Notes under the pieces: generated by a model | What the model saw: only the letters and a program-made list of their open reading frames with translations | Database searches by the model: none | Told to the model about the DNA's origin: nothing | Shown: positions 1 to 6,713 of the stretch, piece by piece | How the letters are laid out: each line of letters starts with the position of its first letter | Position numbering within the stretch: position 1 is the stretch's first letter | Source: Pseudanabaena sp. | Lineage (GTDB): Bacteria; Cyanobacteriota; Cyanobacteriia; Pseudanabaenales; Pseudanabaenaceae | Length of the DNA: 64,000 bases | Direction of reading: 5' to 3' | Assembly: GCA_003249015.1 (NCBI GenBank) | Contig: QBLS01000013.1 | Span: forward strand, 62,001 to 126,000 | Made by a program: the position numbers and the translations under genes

Positions 1-727
1 AACCAAGGCGATCGACTAAATCCGCAGGAATTAGGACATTGCCCGATACCAAGATCCCCCTCTCTTCATAGCTATGACCATTGAGATTGATATTAATTTC
101 GGGATAGGTAATATTTTTATTTTGGTCAAGCCGACTGCTTGGGGAAAAAACAGGGACAGTCGCAGCATTTTCATTGAGCCAAGCTTGCAAACCATCGGCT
201 AACCCGATCGCGTAGTCCCGCCGCCGCGTTTGCATGAGCAGTCGATCTTGAGAGTTGTTGGTAAATAACAACTCCAGCATGATCGAAGGCACAGCAACTT
301 GACGGCAGAAGCTCAAACTGCCAAGACTGGCGATCGTGTCAGCTTTAGCGCCACGATTGAGAATTTCAGGGACGCGCTTAGTCAAGGCACTGGTTAAAAT
401 TTCCGCTTGCCGTTTCCTGATAGCGTTGTGCGTAATGTGATAAGCACTAGTTCCCCGCAACTCGTTAGCGTCAGTTACATCCAGATACAAGGCGATCGCA
501 ATATCTTGGCGGGTCGCCCGCGCATTGATCCAAGCAATCACCTCATCCAAATTTAGATCACTACTGGGAGTAGCGATCGCTATCCCACGCGATCGCAGTT
601 CTGCAATCAATAAATCTCTGGTTGCCGCCAATTCAGCAATTTCAGCGGTTCCGCCCTTCATCTCGTCTACAGCCAGAGATGAAGAATTTAAGCCATTATG
701 ACCTGCGGCAATAAATATTTTGCCCAT
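1..727 (-). CDS. N-acetylmuramoyl-L-alanine amidase-like protein (3' end outside window)
   Basis: Reading the minus strand from the ATG at 725-727 gives an open frame of 242 codons that runs off the left edge. It starts MGKIFIAAGHNG, where GHNG occupies the place of the first zinc-binding GH motif of Amidase_3 enzymes, and it later has LELLFTNN, matching the conserved E-x-x-F-x-(S/T)-N segment with the catalytic glutamate. Such enzymes cleave the amide between N-acetylmuramic acid and the stem peptide. After about residue 200 a second segment begins (GHSYEERGILVSGNVLIP), which resembles copper-amine-oxidase-like wall-associated domains. No signal peptide is visible. The family call is fairly safe; the substrate is inference. 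Confidence 0.75.
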   Translation of the reverse strand, partial: MGKIFIAAGHNGLNSSSLAVDEMKGGTAEIAELAATRDLLIAELRSRGIAIATPSSDLNLDEVIAWINARATRQDIAIALYLDVTDANELRGTSAYHITHNAIRKRQAEILTSALTKRVPEILNRGAKADTIASLGSLSFCRQVAVPSIMLELLFTNNSQDRLLMQTRRRDYAIGLADGLQAWLNENAATVPVFSPSSRLDQNKNITYPEININLNGHSYEERGILVSGNVLIPADLVDRLG

Positions 728-802
728 ATTTCTATCTGCCAGTCAGCTTCAGTAACCAAAAATTTTCCGCCAGTCTATCAGCTTTTGACCTAATTTATAA
801 AA

Positions 803-851
803 AATCCAAAAGTGAGTGGCGGCGCGAAGCGCTGCCACTCACTTTTGGATT
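803..851. repeat. Intergenic palindrome with GGCGGCGC-type core
   Basis: Near-perfect inverted repeat around a GAA loop between the divergently transcribed amidase and ferredoxin genes. The inner stem is of the GTGGCGGCGC type seen in many hairpins of this window. Because it lies between two gene starts it is unlikely to be a terminator, which supports a mobile-repeat origin. Confidence 0.8.
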
Positions 852-959
852 GGCGAACCTATAAATTAATTTGCGTGTTAGCTGTGACTAAGGCACAGCT
901 AACACGCATAATTAAAAATGCTGATTTATTAGGGCGGGAAACTTCCAAAAGTCTAAATC

Positions 960-1364
960 ATGAAAAAAAGAGTCAACCTTACCTTTCCCAAACGCGCCAT
1001 CAGCATCCCGATCACCTATCGGCTTGCCAAAGATTTTAATATTGCCGCCAATATTATCCGTGCTCAAGTTGCCCCCAACAAAGTCGGCAAGATGGTATTA
1101 GAACTATCAGGCGACATCGATCAACTCGAAGAAGCGATGGATTGGATGCGATCGCAAGATATTGAAGTCTCTCTGCATGGGCGCGAAATTATGATTGACG
1201 ATATTGCCTGTGTGGACTGTGGGCTCTGTACTGGCGTATGTCCCACCGAAGCACTCACCCTTGATAGCAAGACCTTTCAACTCAATTTTTTGCGATCGCG
1301 TTGTGTGGTCTGTGAGCAATGCGTGACCGCCTGCCCCGTTAATGCCATATCAATCAATCTATAG
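960..1364 (+). CDS. NIL domain plus 2[4Fe-4S] ferredoxin
   Basis: The protein has 134 residues. Residues 1-75 match the NIL domain, a ligand-binding fold first seen at the C-terminus of methionine ABC transporter ATPases. Residues 76-134 form a bacterial 2[4Fe-4S] ferredoxin with two cysteine clusters, CVDCGLCTGVCP and CVVCEQCVTACP. Proteins of this architecture are widespread in cyanobacteria and have been linked in other bacteria to sulfur or homocysteine metabolism; a role as electron donor here is inference. The gene is monocistronic and its stop codon lies inside the left arm of a terminator-like hairpin. Confidence 0.9.
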   Translation: MKKRVNLTFPKRAISIPITYRLAKDFNIAANIIRAQVAPNKVGKMVLELSGDIDQLEEAMDWMRSQDIEVSLHGREIMIDDIACVDCGLCTGVCPTEALTLDSKTFQLNFLRSRCVVCEQCVTACPVNAISINL

Positions 1365-1428
1365 GTTTTGCGCTGAGTCTCAACGCAAAACCTATGTAAA
1401 AACTAAGGTATTCGCCTCAGTTTTTTAC
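1361..1428 (+). terminator. Double hairpin after NIL-ferredoxin gene
   Basis: A first inverted repeat, ATAGGTTTTGCG...CGCAAAACCTAT (1361-1395), begins at the stop codon. It is followed by a second stem from about 1396 to 1428 ending in a run of six T. This looks like a rho-independent terminator. Confidence 0.65.
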
Positions 1429-1510
1429 AAATTGAGCGCGGCGGCGATCACTGTACTATACTTAACATAGCTTAACAAAGTTTTAATCACTAAATTTTGA
1501 GATTTAACTC

Positions 1511-2200
1511 ATGCACTTTGAGTTCTTTTCGCTGGAAACCATTCAAGAATGGACACAGCAATACGGGTACTGGGTCGTTTTTTTCGGCATCATGCTGGAA
1601 AATGCAGGTATTCCCATTCCTGGAGAGACGATCACTCTAGTCGGTGGATTTTTATCAGGGAATGGAGAATTACGATATTCTCTAGTATTGCTATGTGCAG
1701 TCTCTGGAGCGATTTTAGGAGACAGTGCGGGCTATTGGCTGGGAAGATGGGGTGGTGTAGAAGCTTTAGCAAAAATTGGTAAATTCTTTCGATTGCCCAG
1801 CAATGAGATTGAGCTAGCTCGCAAAAAATTTCTCGGTAGTGCCGATCGCGCTGTATTTTTCGGTCGTTTTGTCGCCATATTGAGAGTCTTTGCAGGGCCA
1901 ATGGCTGGGCTTTCGGGAATGTCCTATCCCAGATTTTTATTTTTTAATTCCACTGGCGCTCTTGTATGGGGAACAGTAACTACTGGATTCGCCTACTATG
2001 CGGGCAGATTACTTCCCATCGAAACTTTAGTATCTGGAGCTTTAAAAACCAGCGTAGTCTTTTTGAGTGTGGTGATGTTGTGGTTTGCAGCTCCTCTAGT
2101 ATTCCAATGGTTCAAGCAAAAGTTTGCCTCGCAGAAACAAATCACTGTCGTCGAGAACCTCCCCGAATCAGAGTTTGCTACGTCAGCTAAAGACGATTAG
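1511..2200 (+). CDS. DedA family membrane protein
   Basis: The protein has 229 residues. It carries the DedA/SNARE-associated core: an N-terminal hydrophobic segment with the ENAGIPIPGET motif near residues 30-40, a GDSAGYWLGR motif near 72-81, and GRFVAILRVFAGPMAGLSGM near 118-137, followed by two more membrane helices. DedA proteins are inner-membrane transporters or flippases needed for envelope homeostasis; recent work links members to undecaprenyl-phosphate or phospholipid recycling. The exact substrate cannot be read from the sequence. The 30-residue C-terminal tail is charged and probably cytoplasmic. Confidence 0.92.
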   Translation: MHFEFFSLETIQEWTQQYGYWVVFFGIMLENAGIPIPGETITLVGGFLSGNGELRYSLVLLCAVSGAILGDSAGYWLGRWGGVEALAKIGKFFRLPSNEIELARKKFLGSADRAVFFGRFVAILRVFAGPMAGLSGMSYPRFLFFNSTGALVWGTVTTGFAYYAGRLLPIETLVSGALKTSVVFLSVVMLWFAAPLVFQWFKQKFASQKQITVVENLPESEFATSAKDD

Positions 2201-2229
2201 AGCAAGTTATAGAGCTTTGCGCTCAAATC

Positions 2230-2268
2230 AGCCCTGAAAAGCTTTGCTTCGCAAGGTTTTTCAGGGCT
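2230..2268. terminator. Hairpin after dedA gene
   Basis: Inverted repeat AGCCCTGAAAAGCTTTGC / GCAAGGTTTTTCAGGGCT with a TTC loop, 30 bp after the DedA stop. It is preceded by the segment AGCTTTGCGCTCAAA, which recurs before other hairpins (26641, 39315). Confidence 0.65.
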
Positions 2269-2304
2269 TTACTTTTATGAGTGACAGCGCGGAGTGCTGC
2301 AATT

Positions 2305-2362
2305 CTCCGTCAAAAAAGAATGGGTGCTGCCAATTGACAGCACCCATTCTTTTTTGACGGAG
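2305..2362 (-). terminator. Perfect 25-bp stem overlapping the 3' end of tRNA-Ser
   Basis: Left arm 2305-2329 and right arm 2338-2362 are exact complements with an 8-nt loop. On the minus strand the first arm begins with the last bases of the tRNA (CTCCG), and the second arm contains a six-T run. It is probably the tRNA terminator, but the stem includes part of the acceptor strand, so it could compete with tRNA folding. Confidence 0.75.
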
Positions 2363-2442
2363 AGAGAGGGATTCGAACCCTCGGTTGCTTTCACAACATT
2401 CGATTTCAAGTCGAACGCATTCGACCACTCTGCCATCTCTCC
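2358..2442 (-). tRNA. tRNA-Ser(UGA)
   Basis: The minus strand folds as a class II tRNA of 85 nt. The acceptor stem is GGAGAGA/TCTCTCC with discriminator G. The anticodon arm is TTCGA-CTTGAAA-TCGAA, giving anticodon UGA. There is a long variable arm (TGTTGTGAAAGCAAC region) as expected for tRNA-Ser, and the T arm is GAGGG-TTCGAAT-CCCTC. CCA is not encoded. It lies between the DedA gene and a MITE-like palindrome. Confidence 0.95.
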
Positions 2443-2508
2443 AGTTTGTATAGTTTAAAGCATGATTACACCTAATACAAGATAAAAAATCCCATTTTGG
2501 CTTTCAAA

Positions 2509-2625
2509 TATAGCTGTAGTCACTTGATATTAGGAAAAAATCAAAACCGAAGAAGCGAGTGGCGGCACGAAGTGCCGCCACTCGTCTTCCAAGTCTTATG
2601 TCCTAACAAGAATGACTACAGCCAT
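2509..2625. repeat. MITE-like nested palindrome, family 1
   Basis: Outer arms begin TATAGCTGTAGTCA on the left; the right arm read in reverse begins TATGGCTGTAGTCATTC. The arms then carry TTAGGA..., A-rich and GAAG(A/C)G segments, and the centre is a perfect hairpin GCGAGTGGCGGCAC-GAA-GTGCCGCCACTCG. The same outer arms occur in the opposite orientation at 48499-48613 and as halves at about 25637-25711 and 49996-50077. Confidence 0.75.
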
Positions 2626-2688
2626 AACACCAATTCTTGCAAGGGTGACAAAAATTTTGCAAGCCATTTATTACTTCTAGCTTATACA

Positions 2689-2733
2689 AAAAGAACTCAT
2701 GGCAAGGGCAGTCCCTTTACCATGAGTTCTTTT
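2689..2733. terminator. Hairpin with flanking A/T runs
   Basis: Inverted repeat AAAGAACTCATGGCAAGGG / CCCTTTACCATGAGTTCTTT, 60 bp downstream of the end of the minus-strand gene at 2793-3893. It is probably that gene's terminator. Confidence 0.6.
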
Positions 2734-2792
2734 GTGTAATTCCTATCGCTAGTAGAGGATAGACCAAGCTTTGCCTACCCCCTAAGATAACT

Positions 2793-3893
2793 TTAAGCTT
2801 TTACCGCAGACATCGACAGAGTGTAGTAACCGAGTTGATTAGGAACTCTCTCCCACTTGCCATCCAACTTGCCCTTAGACAAGTTCTTAGTGACGCGATC
2901 CTTGGCTTGACGGAAATTCTCGACAGAGAGATCTCCGTACAGAGCCTTAACTACACTATCAGCATTAACGAACTCGCCCTTACGCTCTTGCAATACCTTC
3001 TCGATCGCATCAGTCAGAGTATTACCCTGATACAAAGGACGCATTACCAAGGAACTCATCCGACCTGACTTCTTAGGCTGAATGTCCTTGACAGCTTCTA
3101 AATTTCTAGAAGCTTTAGTAGCTTTAGCGGGAGCCGCAACCTTAGCAGCCATCTTTGGAGCTTTAGGAGCCTTGGGTGCTTTAACAGCTTTAGGAGCCTT
3201 CGCTACCTTGGCTGGCTTCACAACTTCTGATTTTACTGAAGCAGCTCTACCCCTCTTGATGGTCGATGTAGGGATTGTGGTCAATTTCTCAAGGGAAAGG
3301 GTGTAGTAGCCGAGTTGGGTAGGAACACGCTTCCAACGCCCTTCACCTTTACCTTTGGAGAGGTTTTTGGTGACACGTTCCTTGGCAACTCTAAACACAG
3401 TCTCTTCAACATCCCCGTAAAGGATATTTACAACATCATCAGCATTAACAGCTTGTCCTAATCTCTCGTTCAAAATCTTTTCAATCGCTTCTGTCAGAGT
3501 CAAGCCTTCATAGGAGGAACGCATCGTCAAAGAACCACGGCGATGTCCTCTTCCTCTCCCCCTAGTAGCAGGTGCGGCGACTGGTTCGGCTTCAATTTTG
3601 GCGATCGCCTTGGGCTTACGACCACGGGTAGGAGGGGCAGGAACCTCAGCTACTACAGTAACTGGAGCAACTGGAACCACAATTTCGGTAGGTGCAACTT
3701 CTTTCTTTTTTCTGGCTTTAGGAGCATCGGCGGGTAGACTTCCGAGAAGTGCTTCAACATGAGCAAGTTGTGTGCGAGCTTGAGCAACTTTGTCTTCGTA
3801 TTCAGCTAAAAATCCTTGTAGATGGCTCTGCAAGGCGAGTAAGGACGCGCCAAAACCTTCGGGCTGTGAGCTTACGGATGAATCTATAGTCAT
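2793..3893 (-). CDS. Lys/Ala-rich protein with two copies of a small alpha/beta domain
   Basis: I do not recognise a named family. The protein has 366 residues. Residues 1-60 are helical and may form a coiled coil. Residues 65-120 are an Ala/Pro/Lys/Arg linker containing RGRGRGHRR. Two homologous domains of about 70 residues follow (near 121-205 and 282-363), each reading R-x-x-Y-x-G-x-(T)-LT-(E/D)-AIEK...VNAD-x-VV...LYGD...VTKNLSKGK-(x)4-W-(K/E)-RVP-x-QLGYYTLS. Between them is a basic linker with KAPK repeats resembling histone H1 tails. The composition suggests nucleic-acid binding, perhaps nucleoid-associated, but that is inference. The terminal domain pair is well conserved, so it is a real gene. 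Confidence 0.8.
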   Translation of the reverse strand: MTIDSSVSSQPEGFGASLLALQSHLQGFLAEYEDKVAQARTQLAHVEALLGSLPADAPKARKKKEVAPTEIVVPVAPVTVVAEVPAPPTRGRKPKAIAKIEAEPVAAPATRGRGRGHRRGSLTMRSSYEGLTLTEAIEKILNERLGQAVNADDVVNILYGDVEETVFRVAKERVTKNLSKGKGEGRWKRVPTQLGYYTLSLEKLTTIPTSTIKRGRAASVKSEVVKPAKVAKAPKAVKAPKAPKAPKMAAKVAAPAKATKASRNLEAVKDIQPKKSGRMSSLVMRPLYQGNTLTDAIEKVLQERKGEFVNADSVVKALYGDLSVENFRQAKDRVTKNLSKGKLDGKWERVPNQLGYYTLSMSAVKA

Positions 3894-3960
3894 ATTAGAG
3901 AAACCAAAAAGATAATAATTGTTGTTATTTTGATTAGTTTATTTCCTCATACTTTTGCTT

Positions 3961-4140
3961 ATGATGGAAGAAACTCATCATTTCGTTCTATCACGTTTTG
4001 AGAGAACTCGCAATAGTTTAGAAAGAATTCTCACCATTGCAATTTTTCTAATGAAGGATTTGACTTTTGCTGATACAGAGCAGCTTGTTGCTACAGCAAT
4101 GAATATCAATGAACATCAAGGTCTAACTAACCTTAGCTGA
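3961..4140 (+). CDS. Small hypothetical protein (59 aa)
   Basis: This is a short open frame from one of two adjacent ATG codons (3961, 3964), divergent from the gene above. It has a helical, amphipathic make-up (FERTRNSLERILTIAIFLMKD). No clear Shine-Dalgarno sequence is visible and I recognise no family. It might be a genuine small protein because it fills the space between a promoter region and a repeat, but evidence is thin. Confidence 0.3.
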   Translation: MMEETHHFVLSRFERTRNSLERILTIAIFLMKDLTFADTEQLVATAMNINEHQGLTNLS

Positions 4141-4195
4141 AACGTGGAGCTACTCTCTTCCTAGTCCAAAAGAAGTGAATAATTAGCTCACCATA

Positions 4196-4285
4196 ATTAA
4201 AACCTAAAACCAGAAAGCTGTCCCGTCCGCGTAGCGGGCAGGACAGCTTTCTGGTTTTTAGCTGGCTTATGCCTAGCTACTTAGT
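4196..4285. repeat. Palindromic element, family 2
   Basis: Inner stem 4206-4258 is AAAACCAGAAAGCTGTCC... with its complement, around a CCGC-GTA-GCGG centre. The left outer end reads CTCACCATAATTAAAACC and the right outer end reads TTATGCCTAGCTACTTAG. The same two ends appear in the opposite orientation at 26718-26820, and the second end recurs at 28724-28747 and 35476-35577. Confidence 0.75.
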
Positions 4286-4304
4286 TGGTCTGGCAAAGAA
4301 GTCG

Positions 4305-6647
4305 CTATTTATTTTTAAGATCTAGAAGGAATTTTGCTTCGGCAGTGCGATCGCTATTTGGATAGCGTTCAAGAATCCTTTGGAGGTAACTGGTTTGCTC
4401 ACTGAGAAAGAAGCTAGAAAATAGTAAATCGTCAATATATTGACTTTGAGGGAATTTAAGCTGCAACTCAGTAATAATGCTATCAATGCGGTTTTGATAA
4501 TCAGATTGCATCGCCTTTTCCTGCCGTTCATAATCGCGGTATGAATAGTCACTAGCGGCGATCGCCTGTCCGTTCACTCCCGCAGGCGGATGGATTCGCC
4601 TTGTCTCTGCGAAATTATGCTCCTCCCACTGGGATAGCAGGGTGCTCGCGATCATGTATAGGGATTTCTCCCGCAGGTTGTTAGGCAGTTGCGGGTTACT
4701 GAGTAAGTTTTGATAGAGAGAAAGCGCGATCGCGTTTTGACTGCCGCCTTGATACTTAGCCATAATTTCACTCTGGCTGCGCTGGGAAGTATCACAAACC
4801 CACCAACGCTTACAATCCCAATCCATCGGCAAGAGATAGGTGCGAATCCCTCCCCAAATTGGCAGGTAGCCATTTTTCCAGCCACCCATTCCCGCCCAGT
4901 CAGAGGCGATTTTATAACTTGATTCGGGGCTTCCTTCAAGCTGCCAAGTTCTCAGCTTTTGCCAGCGTATTTTTTGTTCACTCAGCAAAGATTGAGCTTC
5001 TTTTTTGAAATTTTTGGCTTGATCTTCTTCTTGCCACCATTTACCTTGAGGATAGAAATATTCTTCAAGGAGACGATTAGGAATTTTATCTAGATCGAGA
5101 TTGGTAGAAATTTCTAGGGCTTGGGCGTAGTTGTGCGATCGCGCATACTGTACAGCGATCGCGTACTGCAACATCGGCTCAAGGGGCTGATTAGCTGGTT
5201 CCTTGGCTAAGGTTTGCATTTGCTCAATAGATAGACCCACATCAAGGAGCGTCCGCACATGGGGAAAGGCAAGATAGGTAGCATCGCGATCGCCCATCGG
5301 TTGCACCATCATCTTGATCCAGAGACGCATCGCACCAACGGGATCGCTATTTTGTTGCAAACTCGTAGCAAGGAAATAGTTAGCGTCATCAGCTCCTGAA
5401 TGATCGCCATAGCGCTTGAGCCAGTCTTGCCAAGCCTGTAGCCGTTCTTTTTGGGAGCGCTTAGCATTCTGGGACAGAATTGCTTGACTGCGGGGTTGAC
5501 CATCAAAATAGGAGCGTCCTGTCAGATCTCCATATTCCCGACAAGCTTGGGCAAATTTTGACTGGGGATATTTCTCCACCATTCCCAACAGCAAGTAATA
5601 GGCATAGTCTCCCTTCGCGGCAAAATTTTCATAACTGACTATCTTGGAGAGGGAATGTAATTGTGACAGGTCATTATTCAAGATATTTTTGAGCAGTTCT
5701 GTCCCTTGCGGATCTCCATGACGATCTAGTTCCGCGATCGCCCAGAGGCGATCGCTCGCATTGCGATCTTCCGATAGAGCCAAGAAGAAAGCGCGGGCAA
5801 AGGGAGTAATCTCTCCTGCTTTGAGCTTGCCGAATCTTTCTACTAAAACTAATTCTTGAGCATCGCTCGACATTTTTTGATAAAGGGCGATCGCAGCTTT
5901 GATTTGCGATTGATTTGGTTGAGTTAGTTTTTCATATTGAGTCCATTCTGAAAGTCCTGCATAATCTTTGCCTTGATCATAGGTATTTTTGCCATAGACG
6001 GCTTCATATCCCAGTAGACGTGATAAAAAATCAAGATTGAACTGACTGTAATATTGCGGGGAATCTTTAGGTTCCAAATTTGCCTTGGCTAACTTGCTTA
6101 GCTCTTGACGAGTTTTGGGATCATCTAGTCCAAATTCTTTTTCCCAGTTTTTACTCTCAGCGTCAGATGTGTAGGGAATGATGTCATAAAGGCTAGGATA
6201 AGTCGCTTTTCTGCGGATTTGATCTCGCAACCATAGGGTTGTATAGGGTTTGCCGAGGCTGCGAATTCCTGCTATTCCATAGTCTCGTCTAGCTATATCC
6301 CGCGATCGCGCATAGTAACTAAGTAGTGGGTAAGCTTTGGCTCCATAGCGTTTCCAAGCTGGATTAGTAACATCATCTTTTCCCCATTTTTTGACGATAA
6401 TATCTTGGCGAACAGCTTGGGCGATTTCTTGCCATCGTGGATCAAAGCGTAGGCGATCGCGCAGAACATCATCAATCTCTAACTGAGAAATTTCTTGAGG
6501 ACTGAAGGATTCAACCTTTTGAGATATTTCTTCAGGACTAGGTATCTTAACTGTGAGAGATTGCCATAATTCTGTCGCTTTCAGTGCTGCCCCAAAGGAA
6601 AAAACGGTAATCAGGATAGAAATGATGTATAAGTTACGCTTCTGCAC
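4305..6647 (-). CDS. Exported or membrane-anchored helical-repeat protein (TPR-like)
   Basis: The protein has 780 residues. Residues 5-26 form one hydrophobic segment after a short basic start (MQKRN), giving an uncleaved anchor or signal peptide. The rest is a long alpha-helical solenoid with TPR-like pairs, for example YARSHNYAQALEIS, ANYFLATSLQQNSDPVGAMRLW, DDLLFSSFFLSEQTSYLQRILERYPNSDRTAEAKFLL near the C-terminus. Similar large proteins are conserved in cyanobacteria without assigned function. A periplasmic scaffold is likely; the partner is unknown. It is separated from the helicase upstream by a perfect 28-bp-arm hairpin. Confidence 0.75.
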   Translation of the reverse strand: MQKRNLYIISILITVFSFGAALKATELWQSLTVKIPSPEEISQKVESFSPQEISQLEIDDVLRDRLRFDPRWQEIAQAVRQDIIVKKWGKDDVTNPAWKRYGAKAYPLLSYYARSRDIARRDYGIAGIRSLGKPYTTLWLRDQIRRKATYPSLYDIIPYTSDAESKNWEKEFGLDDPKTRQELSKLAKANLEPKDSPQYYSQFNLDFLSRLLGYEAVYGKNTYDQGKDYAGLSEWTQYEKLTQPNQSQIKAAIALYQKMSSDAQELVLVERFGKLKAGEITPFARAFFLALSEDRNASDRLWAIAELDRHGDPQGTELLKNILNNDLSQLHSLSKIVSYENFAAKGDYAYYLLLGMVEKYPQSKFAQACREYGDLTGRSYFDGQPRSQAILSQNAKRSQKERLQAWQDWLKRYGDHSGADDANYFLATSLQQNSDPVGAMRLWIKMMVQPMGDRDATYLAFPHVRTLLDVGLSIEQMQTLAKEPANQPLEPMLQYAIAVQYARSHNYAQALEISTNLDLDKIPNRLLEEYFYPQGKWWQEEDQAKNFKKEAQSLLSEQKIRWQKLRTWQLEGSPESSYKIASDWAGMGGWKNGYLPIWGGIRTYLLPMDWDCKRWWVCDTSQRSQSEIMAKYQGGSQNAIALSLYQNLLSNPQLPNNLREKSLYMIASTLLSQWEEHNFAETRRIHPPAGVNGQAIAASDYSYRDYERQEKAMQSDYQNRIDSIITELQLKFPQSQYIDDLLFSSFFLSEQTSYLQRILERYPNSDRTAEAKFLLDLKNK

Positions 6648-6654
6648 AATAACT

Positions 6655-6713
6655 AAACCAAGAGATAATTTAAAAGCGCTGCAAAGCAGCGCTCTTAAAT
6701 TATCTCTTGGTTT
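6655..6713. terminator. Long perfect hairpin between helicase and TPR genes
   Basis: Inverted repeat AAACCAAGAGATAATTTAA... with a GCGCTGC-AAA-GCAGCGC core. Its right end overlaps the helicase stop codon at 6712-6714, so it probably ends helicase transcription. Confidence 0.7.

Noticed and set aside
812-1039. Open frame of 75 codons on the plus strand over a palindrome before the ferredoxin gene
   Set aside because: It runs through the hairpin and overlaps the NIL-ferredoxin start in another frame; no start signal or family match.
2497-2739. Plus-strand open frame of 80 codons near the tRNA
   Set aside because: It lies entirely in a MITE-like palindrome and a terminator; low-complexity translation.
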